Positions 11,621 to 23,176 of a stretch of DNA of 64,000 bases are shown piece after piece. Location of the stretch: assembly GCA_018136815.1 (NCBI GenBank), contig CM030934.1:5157587-5221586 (forward strand), written 5' to 3'. Each line of letters opens with the position of its first letter. The first letter of the stretch is position 1. Both the position numbers and the translations under genes were made by a program. The notes beneath the pieces were generated by a model that saw only the letters and a program-made list of their open reading frames with translations, did no database searches and was not told where the DNA came from. This stretch comes from Isochrysis galbana. Taxonomy: Eukaryota; Haptophyta; Isochrysidales; Isochrysidaceae.

Positions 11621-14163
11621 GGGGGGAAGCGGATCCATCCGTGCCCCGCGTTCAGTTTTGTTGCGGAACGAGGACTGCTTGCTCTTTTACAATACTATTC
11701 AAGGGATTTTGCAGGAACAGTGTGTTTCTACGGAGGTCAAAAACAGTGTTTTTCAGGGGGTTCGCAGGGGTTTCGGGTTTACAATCCGATCTCACCGAGG
11801 TTTCACTCCGCGTTTGACTTTGACTTCAGACGTCGGGGTGAAACCGTGAAACCTCGGTGAAACCGAAATAGGGCGGTCAAACACGCCTTTTATAGGTTAT
11901 AGCTATAAGTTATAGGGATAGGGCGGTCAAACAGTGTTTTTTTATATAAGGGGTGTAAAAATGACCATCTCAGAATTGGAATTGAGGAAATTTAAGGATT
12001 TTTTTCGAGCAGAGAAAGTTCCCAATACCAATACACCCAACTAGCACATATCCGGGGCCCATTAGGACCCGGACCCCCCCTTGGCCCTTGGTCCCCCACA
12101 ACAAAACGTAATCAAAAACTGACAAAAGACGCTAAAATCGCAAAAGCTTAAAAAGCCCAACTTCGAACCGATGCCGGGCGCGCTGCGTGGCCGTTTTCGA
12201 CGATCCATCCGGATGGGGGACCCCACCAGATACCAAATACGCATATCCCACCCGGATGGTCACGCCAATCGGGCAGGCCGCGCGCCGCGCGCCGAACCGT
12301 CGTCGAAATCACCCACCCGCCGAGCCCATTGCACGTTGAGCCGTCGCCGAGGGAGGCCCGGAGAGCCCAACTTCGAACCAATGCCGGGCGGGCCTTGGGC
12401 TCCTAAGCCTCATGGCTTTTGCTCAGCACGAACAACGTTGTTGAACAACAGGATCATTCACAACCTGCCTGCTACCTTCCCTTCCCACCTCAGCCTCGAT
12501 CTCAATCTCAGTCGCCTCCTCCGCCTCGAGCTCCGACTCCGCCTCAAGTAAGTGCTGCCTCGTACTCGTCGATTGCCTCGAGGTTTTGTGGCATCTCGTC
12601 GTCGGCGATCTCCTCCCGCGCGCTGCCACGTGGCGCACTTTGGTGGAAAGCCAGACAGACCATTGAGGTATAGAACCTCTCTTGCTTGGATCAAACTGCG
12701 AGGAGAGGCAAGGCAGTCCAGCTCAGCGCGGTGACGCTGGCGAACGAGAGACAACGAGAGTGCGTGACGCACCTTCTCTTCGCGGTTCGGAACCGCGCCA
12801 TCATCTCCAACGACCATCCGGCCGATAATGGACTCGAATTCGAAGATCTCGTCGTCATACCATTCGTAGCCGAACGAAGGCAGAGACAATACTGGCTTCT
12901 CGCTTGCGCTTGCCGGCCGTCTGCCCCCTCGCCGCCTTCGGTTGCCTTGGCCGCTGCTGTACTCGCCGCTTACGTAGGCCGCGTCCATCCAGTCCAGAGT
13001 CGCCGTCGGCGAGATCGTTAGCGCCGATGCCGAACTCCTGCCGCGCGAAATACGAATGCCGCGAAAGCACGGCGTTGGTTGGAAATGGACGCGAGAAGAG
13101 GGGGCCGAGACCTCCCAGGGGCACGAAGTGTCACACGCAACAGGCGTTTATGTTTGTTTTGCCACAGGAACACCACACCAGCAGGTCTGCCCTAGCCCAC
13201 CCCCTGCACTTGGCCCGTTGTAGTGCACGCCCCCCCCCCCCCCCGATACCAAAGACAAAGGAATGAAGGGGGTGGTGTAAGGGAGTGAGTATACTGGGGT
13301 ATAGGCGATGTAGTGAATGAGTACCGGGAGTGCGTGGTCTGCCGTAGCTAGCGTGAGCAGCCCGAATCTTCACAGATATTTTATGATATATTATTATTCA
13401 GGGCTATGCTTTGGACGGGTGTCCGCCCTATCGCCCTATCGAGTACACACACGCACACCAGCGGGGAAAGGGAAAGGGTACTATCTGAGTGTGCTGAGGA
13501 GTGGGGGGCAGGAGCTAGTAGTTTGCTAACGAAGAGCTGTGGCGGATGGCCAAAGGCTTTTGCAAAAGGCAAAAGCCAAAATAAGTAAGGCAAAAGGGGG
13601 CAAGGGAAGCTCTCGCGCTGCGCGCCATGCGCATGCGCGATGAGGTGTCCAGACCCGCACAATATCTGTTTGCTCTCTGAATGTGAGCCCCGTCCATGCC
13701 CTTGCCACTCTGTGATCAGCTCAGAACATTCGAAAAAAGATGTCGTACGTCATAGTCATAGGGCAAGGAAGGGCATGAAGATATGCATGCATGTATAACG
13801 CAAAAAGTTTTTCTAGAGATGTGTTACAGCGGGCGCACAACAAATTGCACGAACCGCGAGGTCGAGATTATCGCTTCTGCCGGCCTCCAAATCCTGATCC
13901 CCCTGTATGTGCGCTATGGCGCCCCACGATAGCCATGGCTATTGCTGTTGCCATCCTCTAACCAAGCATCCCGCCATACGCCATCCCGCCCCCAAAAACA
14001 AGGAACAAGATCGACAAGCGACGAGATTCAGATTTGGTGTGCACAAACAGACATCTAGATGGAGGCTTGTCCTTCGGAGGGGTGCCACAAAGCGTGTGCA
14101 TCGAGCGCATAGACTCGCAAACGAGAGAGAGGTTAATGAGCGGTCCCGCGACCATGAAGCCTA
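11621..14163. other. Intergenic region with small repeats
   Basis: No gene supported. Features: GGGCGGTCAAACA twice (11,871 and 11,921); a 27-bp direct repeat with one mismatch at 12,154-12,180 and 12,364-12,390 (AGCCCAACTTCGAACC core); a Q/P-rich short frame at ~12,420-12,545 that could be a gag-like scrap; a C-run at ~13,229-13,243; and a short microsatellite at ~13,446. Confidence 0.5.
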
Positions 14164-15949
14164 TCACCCGCCTCGCACAGCAAGGAGCGCGACGCCTACT
14201 GCTGCTTCCGTCTGTGGAGCCACCTCGACGGGTACTCCGAGCATGAATTGGCGCATGCGCGTCCACATCGAGTTGTTTGCGCCGCCGCCGCACGAATACA
14301 CGCGCGAGAGCGGGCTCGCCCCCAGAGAAGCGAGCGCCGAGTATCCTTGGGCCTCGACGCGTCCGATGGCGTGAAGAATGGAGTGAAGATACTCCTGGCG
14401 AGAGTCGGGCACGGGCTCGAGCACTGGTATCCTTGCTGGATCGTTGGTAGGGAATCGCTCGCCAACCGTAGCCTTCGGCAGTGGATAGTAACCCGCAACG
14501 GGAGGCTCGGCCGCGGGGTCAATTCCGGAGGAAAGCTCCTCGAGTTCGATGGTTGTAAAACCCTCCTCACGGAGAACTGCGCACCCCACATTTGAGGCTC
14601 CGCCAGCAAGCCAGAGGTCGCCGAGACGGTGGGAGTATACGCCGAGGGACGAGTCGTCGACCGGGCAGGCGGAGAGCATCTTGATGGCGAGCGTGGAGCC
14701 GAGAGAGGTCACCGCCTCGCCTACGAGCAGTGGTGGGCACGGAGAGCATTGGTGGTGGCCCATGTTTGTGCATTGTGGAAGCGAAAGAGATGACCTATCC
14801 GGGCGACCGGCGAAGCCGGAAGTAGGCAGTGTGTAGAGTGTGAAGCGGGTGGACGGTCAAGCCATCGAGGTACTCACCCACTTCCGACGCGCCAGATGCG
14901 AGGAAGGCCGCGTTCGAATCTGTGGTGCCTGCGCATACCAAGCAGCCGTCTCGCAGACCCCACCGGCGAACCACCTCGTCACTCGCCTTGCCCAGGGGTG
15001 CTCCTGGCGGGATGACTGCAGGCAGCCGCCCAGCGACGATGGCTCCGAGCTCAGTCCCCGGATCAGTCAACCACGCCGGCCACTGCAGATCGCGCACGTC
15101 GAAGCCAGTCTTCAGCGTATTGTGCCAGTCCGATGTGAAGGCCGGCATGCCCGCCTCCGGAGGCGCGAGGAGCTGAGACGCCACAAACTCTGCTTGGTGT
15201 GCAAGGACCTGTGCAACGGATGAGAAGGCGGGGTGGGTGCACATTGCTGACGGCGACGAGGCGCATTGTAGCCATTTCCTCACTGCGAACCAGGGTGCCG
15301 CCTGAGCGCGCGCTGGGGATGCGCGGCTCTTCATGGTCACGCGCAGCTGAGGAGCGTGCACCTCATTGGGCCGGAGTGGATCCTCAAAGTGCCATGCGAC
15401 GAGCTTGGCAAGGCCAGAGGAGCCGGCTCGAGCGACGTGCAGCGGGGGTGCCGCGTCCCCGATGAGCTCGATCGCTCGCTCCCCGGCGTCGCCAGCGACC
15501 TGCTTGGCGACGTTAAAGTCATACATGCGTGGCGGTCCTCGCCATTCCGAAGGCTCGCGTGTGGTGGCGTCGCAGAGCAGGCAGGTACCCGAGGTTCCCG
15601 AGACGCCGATGCGCGAGACGCGCGCGCGCACGTCCGCGGGTACCATCCCCAGCAGTGTGTGCAGCGCCTCCACCCAGTCGGCGCCCGTCTGGCTCCTCTC
15701 TCTCCCCTCCGCCCAGCGCACGCTGACTTCGCCACAGAGCATGGAGCCGTCCGAGGCGATGGCGGCACAGCGGGCACCCGAGGTGCCGAAGTCGAAGCCG
15801 AGCGCAGCCTCACCCTCCGCCATGCGACCCACTCGCGCCGCCGGCGCCGGCACCAGCGCGGCCATCGCGCCCAGCGCGAGCAGCGGCGCCATCCACCGAA
15901 GGCGAGAGGCGCGGGAGGGGGGCGCGCGGGGCCCCACCACGGCCTTCAA
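14164..15949 (-). CDS. FGGY-family pentulose kinase, two exons, probable plastid/secretory leader
   Basis: Phosphorylates a ketopentose sugar. The fold and motifs resemble the plant/cyanobacterial XK1-like group, whose members have been assigned D-ribulose or D-xylulose kinase activity. Exon 1 is 15,949-14,878 and exon 2 is 14,720-14,164; joining gives 542 residues without a stop, and the seam reads ASEVGEAVTSLGS, as expected for the family. Phosphate-1 motif LGFDFGTSGARCAAIASDG follows the leader; the adenosine-binding motif CGGGANNSMWTRMRQFMLG is near the C-terminus. Residues ~20-38 (MAPLLALGAMAALVPAPAA) form a signal-peptide-like hydrophobic core, then a short basic stretch before the kinase domain. 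This suggests a bipartite plastid leader or secretion. The specific sugar cannot be decided from sequence. Confidence 0.88.
14721..14877 (-). other. Spliceosomal intron (157 bp, GT-AG) in the FGGY kinase
   Basis: Donor G|GTGAGTA at 14,877 and acceptor TGCTCGTAG|GCGAGG ending at 14,721. Removing it restores the frame (1,072 + 557 = 1,629 nt) and the family consensus across the junction. It shows directly that the genome is eukaryotic with canonical introns. Confidence 0.92.
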
Positions 15950-16543
15950 GAGCCCCCACTCGAGCAGTAGTAGCCCCTTATACTTCGTACATAGGAGTAC
16001 TACAGTTTCGTATTATTTACTATAAATCGGCATGGGGCTAGGCTGATCCATGAAGCGGCAGTCTGAGGAAGGAAAGAAGGGGAGGAGGTAGAAAATAAAA
16101 GTCAGGGGAGCGAGAGAGGGGAGGGTGTTTTCGGAAGTCTAGAAGAAGAGCGGCCGAGGACCCGGGAGGGGGGGGAGGGGGGGGAAGAGGTGAATGTGAG
16201 CTTTGGTTGAGAGGAGAGAGAGAGGGCGCTGCTTGCAGGACTGCAGCGAGAAACGAGAGGGAAGAGGGCAATAGAGAGAGAGAGGGAGAGAGAGAGAGAG
16301 AGAGGCTTCCTGTAGGGGAAACGAGAGGGAAGAGGACAAAAGAGTAGAGAGAGAGGGAGAGAGAGGCTTCCTGTGGGGGAGAGGCGGGGGGAGAACGAGG
16401 GGATCAGAGTGCGCCGGGGTCGGGGAGAAAGAAAGAGAGAGGAGAGAGAGGGAGGGAGAGAGAGAGGGAGGGAGGGAGAGGGAGGGAGGGGCGGAGGGGG
16501 CGTGCGGGAGGGAGGGCTGCTTCCCCCTCTTCTCGACGGCCTG
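15950..16543. repeat. GA-rich divergent spacer
   Basis: Shared upstream region of the minus-strand kinase and the plus-strand TAP42-like gene. From ~16,070 to 16,500 it is almost pure purine (GA, GGGA) with a doubled ~80-base segment (GGCTTCCTGT at ~16,306 and ~16,366). Probably a bidirectional promoter/5' UTR. Confidence 0.65.
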
Positions 16544-17647
16544 ATGTCGTCTGTGGACGCTGAGTCTCTCGATGCTCTCCCCCTCTCGGCGCTCTTCCGC
16601 CGGCTTCAGGCGGTGCACCGCGAGGTTGACGAGTCGGCGCTCGCCGGCTCCGACCCCAAGCTCCAGCGTCTAGTCGCTGAAGGGCTTGCGCTCGCCCAGA
16701 GGTGCGCGCTGCTCGTGCGCCAGCTCGCCGTCTTCTCGCCAAACGAAGAGCTGCAGGACATCAACACCGGGGACCTCAAATACCTACTTGTCCCTTTCTT
16801 CGAGGGTGAACTGCTACTGAGGGTTCAGGACCCTGAGGAGAGCGGTGAGCATGAGCTGCGCCTGAAGCAGCTCAAGCAGGCGAGTCGCATTCTAACGCTC
16901 TTCCTCGAGGACATCAATGCGCGCAAGGCGCTGCGCGACGAGGCGAAGGCTGGCTGGGATGAGCAGTGCGCCGACCGGCCGGTCGACCCGGGTACCGCGC
17001 GCACTCTCAAGATCGCGCGCCTCAAGGCAGCCAAGCGCGCCAAGGAGGCGCTCGCGAAACTCCTGGAACATGCGCGTCTCGCTGGCGACAACGAAGCAGA
17101 TGACGCAGATGAGACGGACCGAGAGGCCGCCATGCTTACGCTTGAGGTATGCGCGCACACCGCACTCGACTCGCTGCGGTCCACTGCGCAGGAGGTCGAG
17201 ATGCTGGAGATGGTGGACAAGATGAAAAGTCAGAACGGTGGAAAGATGCCGTCACCGCCGCCGCCGCCGCCGCCGGCGCCGAACGAGGTGCGAGGGGGCG
17301 GGTTGCAGACGCTCAATCTTCCGGCGGGTTCTGTAATCGAGATGCGCGCTGGCGTAACTGGCCGGCTTTCGTACGGCGCGGTGATGGACCAGGTGCACAC
17401 AGGCATCGTGCCAGGCCTCCACTCGCTCTCCGTCGAGGAGGGACTACGGCAAGAGGAGGCGGAGCGGGCAATGGCGGAAGCAGAGCGTATGCGCCAGATG
17501 GGCACACGCGAGGAGGAGAGGAAACGGCGTGAGGAGAAGGGGTATGACTCAGAGGAGGAGGCGGAGGAGTTGCGAAAGGCGCGGGCTATGGACGAGTGGA
17601 GGGACATGCACACGCGCGGCTCGGGCAACCGCAAGAACAGATCGTGA
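16544..17647 (+). CDS. TAP42/alpha4-family PP2A regulatory protein
   Basis: Binds the catalytic subunits of PP2A-type phosphatases and, in yeast and animals, links them to TOR signalling. The 367-residue product starts at the ATG at 16,544 (MSSVDAESLDALPL); the upstream in-frame extension is GA-repeat translation. Family signatures: helical N-terminal region with DLKYLLVPFFEGELLLRVQD (residues ~77-96), then KIARLKAAKRAKEALAKLLE, an acidic segment (DNEADDADETD), a poly-proline linker after GGKMPS, and the conserved tail RKARAMDEWRDMHTRGSGNR with NRS at the end. Length is typical. Cytosolic. No intron is needed. Confidence 0.9.
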   Translation: MSSVDAESLDALPLSALFRRLQAVHREVDESALAGSDPKLQRLVAEGLALAQRCALLVRQLAVFSPNEELQDINTGDLKYLLVPFFEGELLLRVQDPEESGEHELRLKQLKQASRILTLFLEDINARKALRDEAKAGWDEQCADRPVDPGTARTLKIARLKAAKRAKEALAKLLEHARLAGDNEADDADETDREAAMLTLEVCAHTALDSLRSTAQEVEMLEMVDKMKSQNGGKMPSPPPPPPPAPNEVRGGGLQTLNLPAGSVIEMRAGVTGRLSYGAVMDQVHTGIVPGLHSLSVEEGLRQEEAERAMAEAERMRQMGTREEERKRREEKGYDSEEEAEELRKARAMDEWRDMHTRGSGNRKNRS

Positions 17648-19129
17648 GCGCGCGATCCCATCTATGTTGATGGAATGCATTAGTACTGGCGTTTGGGGCG
17701 TTGCATGGCCCTCAAAATGTGGGCCTGACGTCGAGGACGGCTTTGACGCCTGCCCGTCGCAAACGTGCTAGCGTTCGGGTCCAGATGAGCGTCACATGCG
17801 TAGGCATGACACCAAAGCCGAGTGCAAGGCTGCATGTACTATCACACTATGTGAATTCCTTGGCCATTGCCATTGCCATTGCGGCGCTAAATCCGATGTA
17901 TGTTGGATGCCCTCGTCATCCTGTGCGATGCTGCGCGAAAATGGAGTGCAAGCATGGGGTGCCGCCACGCCCTCCGCCTGATTAGAAACGTGGCGATTCG
18001 TCTCCGTTTCATTCCCACACACGTAGCACCCTTCTTTTGCCTCCAGGATCTAAGACAGAGGGAAAGTGCGGACACCACGCACATTTGGCACGAGTGAATG
18101 CACATGACATCGCGAGTCTTTCGCCTGGGTGTGATTGTGGATAAGCTAGGCTGGGTGGTTGAAGCTGCTCAAAAGTCAAAAGGTTCCGCAGTATAGCATC
18201 AGCGAGTGTCGAGTGTCGTGTGCGTCGTACTTCATTGTAGCCCCATAGCCCCCCTAGTTAGTCGTTTGTCGGAGCGAAGCTCATTTCCTCTTAGGAATGA
18301 GTCGCGAGGGCGCACCGGCGGCTAGCGCGGCGGCGCACGATTCATCCGGGGAGACCGGAACGGGCTCCTCGGGAGAACAGGGGAAGCCAAGGTCCAAGGT
18401 CGGGCATTTGGAATGTCGCATTCAGCATTCGCATTCATCCTCGAGTGATGCGCGATTTCGCAAGCTCTACTCACCAGGTCCTTCGCCGTGCGGCAGACGG
18501 TGAAGCTCAGGCACATCAAGGTTGTGGAGTGAAGGGAAGTAAGGGCGTTGTCGGTAGAGAGGTAGTAGATACCGGACTCCCAGTAGCCAGTAGGTGTTCA
18601 GGCCCTGAAGCCTTCAGATCTTTGCTTCAATCACATCGCTAAGTTGGTGTGTTGAGGGGAGAGGCTGATCCGGCCCTCCGTGTGCCCATGGTGTGGCTTG
18701 TGCCGCGCCCTTCTGTGCCGAGGGGAGTGTCTCTCCCTATGTTGTTGCCCTTAGCGAACCTAGCGTGCTTTGTGGTTTGTGCCAGCCCCCCCTACCCGCA
18801 ACAGCTGTGGTGTGCCATGTGTAAGCTGCAGCGCGCTGCAGCGCAACGCGAGATACGAGATAATACATGCACATAAAGATAATTCAATTTTAGTGGTTTG
18901 AAGTACGTGCACACGAGAATCTCCCAAAAGTGCACACCGGTAGTAACAAGTATCACGCTGCAAAGCGAGGGGACAGAGAACCTAGCACAAGCCACAGACC
19001 TGCTGCAGGAGCGTGCAGCGTAGAAGCAGCAAAGGCCCGCGCGATGACATGGCACTACGAGGTGCGAGCAGCCTCGCGTTCGCCAACTGCGTCGGCAAAA
19101 CAATGAGATGCAGTTGGATTCTCTAGGCC
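17648..19129. other. Intergenic region with an LTR scrap
   Basis: Spacer between convergent genes (TAP42-like plus strand, LRR minus strand). No gene seen; the only recognisable item is the LTR remnant at ~18,414. Confidence 0.6.
18414..18530 (+). mobile_element. LTR remnant of the same family as the 2,870 LTR (fossil)
   Basis: Begins TGTCGCATTC like the 3' LTR at 2,870 and shares GATTTC, CCAGGTCCTTCGCCGTGCGG and GGTGAAGCTCAGG blocks in order over about 110 bases before similarity fades. A broken, older copy or solo-LTR end; no internal element sequence was recognised beside it. Confidence 0.7.
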
Positions 19130-20194
19130 CTAGGGCAACGCTGCACTGATTGGCGACCTGGACACAGTGTCAAAGAGGACCACGAGGCCTTGCCGATGAG
19201 GAACGATGGTTGCCCTCGAGCAGCGGAGGTTCAAAAGTCGAAGTGATGAGCAGTGCCCAAGCGAGCTCACATCGACTAGCCCGGCGCACTTATTCAAGTG
19301 TAGGCACTCGAGCTTCGGCGATCGAGAGAGAGCCTCAACGCTGCCCAGGGAGTTGCACCCTGTGAGGTACAGTACTCGCAAGTTTGCGCAGCGGCTGAGC
19401 GCTGCGACATCTCGCAATTGATTGCATCCTATCAAGGTGAGCTCGCTTAGCCGAGCGCAATCGGCGAGTGGGTCCACGCCTCTGTCGGGATCTAGACCGG
19501 TACAGAGAGCGAGCGATAGCGATCGGAGGTTAGCAAGTGAGCTGAGAGGCTCGATGTCATGCAAGGCGGCACATCCACGCAGAGAAAGCGTTACGAGTCG
19601 CCATGGGCTATACGATCCGGGCGCCGACAGCGGGGCTAGATCGGTCAGGGATTTCATTGATTGAAGCTTCAGATGCGTCAGCGGCTTGCAGCGCGAGATG
19701 CCGGTGATGTCCGTGAGAGCTGCACCTTCTATGCTCAGTGACGCCAGTGCGTGGCACTCCTCGAGCGGCGACAGGTCAGTGATAGCAGGGCAGCAGCCGC
19801 GACCCATCTCGAGCGAGGTGAGCGACTTTGCCTCGCGCAGTGGCTCGATGCTCGTCACCGCTGCTGATGGGGCTGCGACGCGCCGCACGTTGAGCTCGCG
19901 GAGGCCAGGAAGTCTAAGCACTCGTTCGAAGTGCCCCGGCTCGCCCGCCGCGCCGCTGTCGAGGATGATCGAGGCTGAGGTGAGCTCAAACCTCGCGCCG
20001 CGGCCTCCCACAAACGCCAACAGCCAGTCTGAGCGGCAGATCCGTCCCGAGAGGTCGAGCGGCACGCCCTCGAGGGAGCGCAGACGGCTGCAGCACGAGA
20101 GCAATCGTACCAGCGCCTTTGCGTCCAGCCACTCGGCCAGCACGGGCAGTGCCGCCTCAAGCAGCGACGCCACCGACGGAGCGTCGCGAGCCAT
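19130..20194 (-). CDS. Leucine-rich repeat protein with F-box-like N-terminus
   Basis: A 354-residue product from the ATG at 20,194 (MARDAPSVASLL); the frame continues upstream only through GA-repeat translation. The N-terminus (LPVLAEWLDAKALVRLLSCC, then SRLRSLEG) resembles an F-box helix pair. From residue ~105 to ~335 there are about nine 23-27-residue repeats of the type LxxLxLxxCxxLxDVxxLxxC, for example SELTLIGCNQLRDVAALSRC. Such proteins act as interaction scaffolds or substrate adaptors of SCF ubiquitin ligases; partner and substrate are unknown. The F-box assignment is tentative; the LRR assignment is secure. Confidence 0.85.
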   Translation of the reverse strand: MARDAPSVASLLEAALPVLAEWLDAKALVRLLSCCSRLRSLEGVPLDLSGRICRSDWLLAFVGGRGARFELTSASIILDSGAAGEPGHFERVLRLPGLRELNVRRVAAPSAAVTSIEPLREAKSLTSLEMGRGCCPAITDLSPLEECHALASLSIEGAALTDITGISRCKPLTHLKLQSMKSLTDLAPLSAPGSYSPWRLVTLSLRGCAALHDIEPLSSLANLRSLSLALCTGLDPDRGVDPLADCARLSELTLIGCNQLRDVAALSRCANLRVLYLTGCNSLGSVEALSRSPKLECLHLNKCAGLVDVSSLGHCSSLRLLNLRCSRATIVPHRQGLVVLFDTVSRSPISAALP

Positions 20195-20985
20195 CCTTCT
20201 CCCTCTCTCTCCCTCTCTCCTCTCTCTCCCTCTCTCTCCCTCTCTTCTCTCTCTCCCTCTCTCTCTTCTCTCTCTCCCCCTCTCTCCCTCCCTCCCTCCC
20301 TCTCTCTTCTCTGCCCCCCCTCCCCCGCCGCCGCAAGCAACCCACCACGCGCGGACCGGCCGACCGACCCACACACGCCGCATGAACCTATCTTGACGTT
20401 TTGTACTCCTCGTTGCCAAAAATAGGACATTGGTAAAGTCTGGCGTTTCGCTCTCTTCGCCGCCCCTCCGGGACTCTCAGCCCCTTCCCCCCCTGGCGAG
20501 GGCGAGATCGCCCTCCCGTCCCCTCCGCTCCGCTTCATCTCGACACGTTGTGCAAACCCCGCGATATTGGAGAAATCGTGCTGTTTAAGTGAATGCCGCG
20601 AGCTTGTCGCCCGAACGCGATTCCAGCGGAGAGCCCTCGTGTATACTGTATTGATATTGAGTGATATCGTATTAAAAAAAACCTTCTGAAGATTCGGGGC
20701 TACACACCTACTGATTACGGGACTCCCTTTCTCTATTCACACCGCCCTTATCTTCCCTCCCTCCACCTCTTCCCCTGCCCCCCTTCTTTCCTTTTTCTTC
20801 GGTTTCCGGGGTCCGGCCACGGTGCGATACCTGAGGCCTGGTTCAGAGTGTGGGGTCCGGGCAGGCCTGTTGATGTTGTCGTTGACGTCACGCGCGCCTA
20901 CTTGGCCGCGCTGTGTGCGTTCGGGTTGAGTCTGGCTTCTATTGATTCCAGCAGCAACCTTAACCTCGAGTGGTGTGTCGGTGTT
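20195..20985. other. CT-rich leader and spacer
   Basis: 20,195-20,310 is CTCTCC microsatellite on the plus strand (GA-rich on the coding strand of the LRR gene). The rest, to 20,985, is unique sequence without a supported gene. Confidence 0.6.
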
Positions 20986-22330
20986 TCAGTAACCTTTGTC
21001 CTCATGATCCTTAGTTTCCTCGACAACGTATGCGATCTTCAGCTTGGTGGCTAGTGCCGCTAGCTCCGCGCTGGGCTTAAGACCGCCTTTGTCGTTTCTG
21101 CTGAAAACGGGTCTCAAGTCGTTCATGCCTATCCTTTTCTTAGGCTGTCTCCCCATGCCCGCTTGGGCGGTTCTCGCCGAGTCCGTCTCTTGAGCGAAGA
21201 GGAGTGCTTTACTTAGCGTGGTGTATCGTTCTATTATTCTTATCAGTATTGATTCTTCTGAGAAGTTTATGCCGTCGTAATGTATTCTATAGAAGTCCGT
21301 GATTATGTACCTCCACGCCAGTAGGTATAACGTGCATAGCGCTTTCGGGGCGTCTCCCTTCGGGAATATGAATAGGTTGTCTATAATTGTTTCATCCCTG
21401 CTCCTTTCCATCTTGGGTGAGAAGCGTGCGACTTTATTCAACTCGCCGAGAATGTTGGTTATCCCGGGGCACTCGCCCAAGTGTGTCGAGGATTCATCCG
21501 TTTCTCCACATATGCGGCACGTGTTGGCCTTGTCTGGGAAGCGGTTGTACGTGCCCACTCGCCTGTGTGTGATATGTTTGAAATGAAGGTGCATGTCCCG
21601 CGTCGTTATCATTGGCGAGGTGTATAGCTTCGCCAGGTGCGCCCATGTATCTTTGGGTAGTCGGAGTTTTTCCCCCCACTTGGTCGGCCCCGTGAGGCGT
21701 TTGCGTTTGCGATCCTTCTGCTGGAGGGCCTCGGTTAGATGTTCTACTCCGGTGCCGTCTAGCGGGGTTTTGCCGTCTAGCGTATATTCGTCGGCTAGCT
21801 AGGGGGTATTCTAGTCTTTTGTTGGTTTTAAATCCTTCTCCCCATCGTGCCGGTGGGGACGTGTCCAGGTTTGTGGGTACTCCGGATAGTCTACTCCCGA
21901 TTATCGGTGTGCCTAGGTATTAGAGCTCCGCCTCATACCACCTTTCTTTGATCTTCGCGTAGTAGTCTCCGTCTATCGTTATTCTTAGCTCGAGAGGTGG
22001 TTCTTCCGGGTTGTATTGGTCGCCGGTTGCCTCTCGCCGTGGGGGTGCGCTTTCCGTTTCTGGTGCGTTGACTACTGTCGTCAAAGATGCCGCGGCATGG
22101 CTGACTAGTGTGTCCCACGTTTCCAAGAATTTGTCCCTCGGGATGTACTCTCCCTGAAAGGGTATATACGTGTCGTTGTTTCTGAGGTATTGTGCGCATT
22201 CTTCGCTGCTGTAGGGAGTTTTCGCTTCGTGGTCTTTGAATACGTTGTGAATGGCGTTGCATTCAAGTTTGTTCCATAGCTTCGCCCACGTGGGGTTCAG
22301 CCTGGGGCCCGGGTGCGTCGAGCTGCCCAC
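20986..22330 (-). mobile_element. LINE-like (non-LTR) retrotransposon remnant
   Basis: The 3' end of a minus-strand reverse-transcriptase ORF. The frame 21,795-20,986 contains CRICGETDESSTHLGEC, a C-x2-C-x7-H-x4-C knuckle of the type found C-terminal to LINE reverse transcriptases, preceded by HLHFKHITHRRVGTYNRF, a region typically just before it. A second open piece (22,330-21,920, 136 codons) lies upstream in another frame and ends in a stop, so the element is 5'-truncated and interrupted at least once. No polymerase core (YADD) is present in the window. Clade not determined. Confidence 0.7.
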
Positions 22331-23176
22331 CTGAACCTGAACGCGCGACTTAGCCTAAAAACGCGAGGAGCACGCAAGGAGGTAAGCCAGGTGAGGGGCA
22401 AGCAGGCGACAAAGGAGGCGACAAAGGAGGCGAGGGCAACAAGGGCGAATGGGCGAATGTAGGACCCTGCGACGGTGACTCGTGGCTAGCCTGCAAGGAG
22501 GGAACATAGAAACGCAAACAACTTCTAAAACAAAAAGGTCGATCGCGGATGCGACGTAGTACTATAAGTGAGAGTGAGAGGCCGAGAGCGGGAAGTAGAA
22601 GTAGTAGCGGTGCGTATTTATACCGTACTTTTTCATTTTCGGGCCAAAGAGCCGTCCCCCTCCCCCCCCCCCCCCCGCAGATGCCGCCCACCTCAGCTGT
22701 CAGCTGTCGACGCCGACGAGGGCGAGGAGCAGGCAGGTGGCAGTGGAGCTGGACCCCCCTGAGAGCTTGGATTGGTCTGTAAGGTGCTCAAACCCCTGCC
22801 TTCTGGCTTCTGGCAGGGGCTGAGGTTGGTTGTGCAGGCCCGCCCAGGGGGTGTCAGCGATGGTGAGAGGGGGGTGCGAGGCCTCTGTTGGCCTCCTACT
22901 TATAAAAATAGTTGACACAAATAGGTAAAAATGTGTCTCGCCGAAAGCCCACCCAAAATTGTAAATGTAGAATACAAGTGCACCCTTTTTCGCCCCGCCC
23001 TATTTGGGATGGAGTAGTAGCTTGGAACACAATCACAGTACGACAACAAGACCCAAATCCCTAATATGTGACGACAAGGTGAATAATTAATACCACAGCA
23101 TAAAATGAATGCGAAAAGGCGGCGCCGGCGGTGAGAGGCGGAGGTCCCCGCGGAGTAGGGATGGGGTTGTGTGGCT
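22331..23176. other. Spacer downstream of the megasynthase
   Basis: No gene seen. C-run at ~22,655-22,677. This is the 3' side of the minus-strand synthetase gene. Confidence 0.5.

Noticed and set aside
12419-12673. Q/P-rich 84-codon frame
   Set aside because: Composition resembles a gag-like or low-complexity scrap; no start, no family and a possible splice donor inside.
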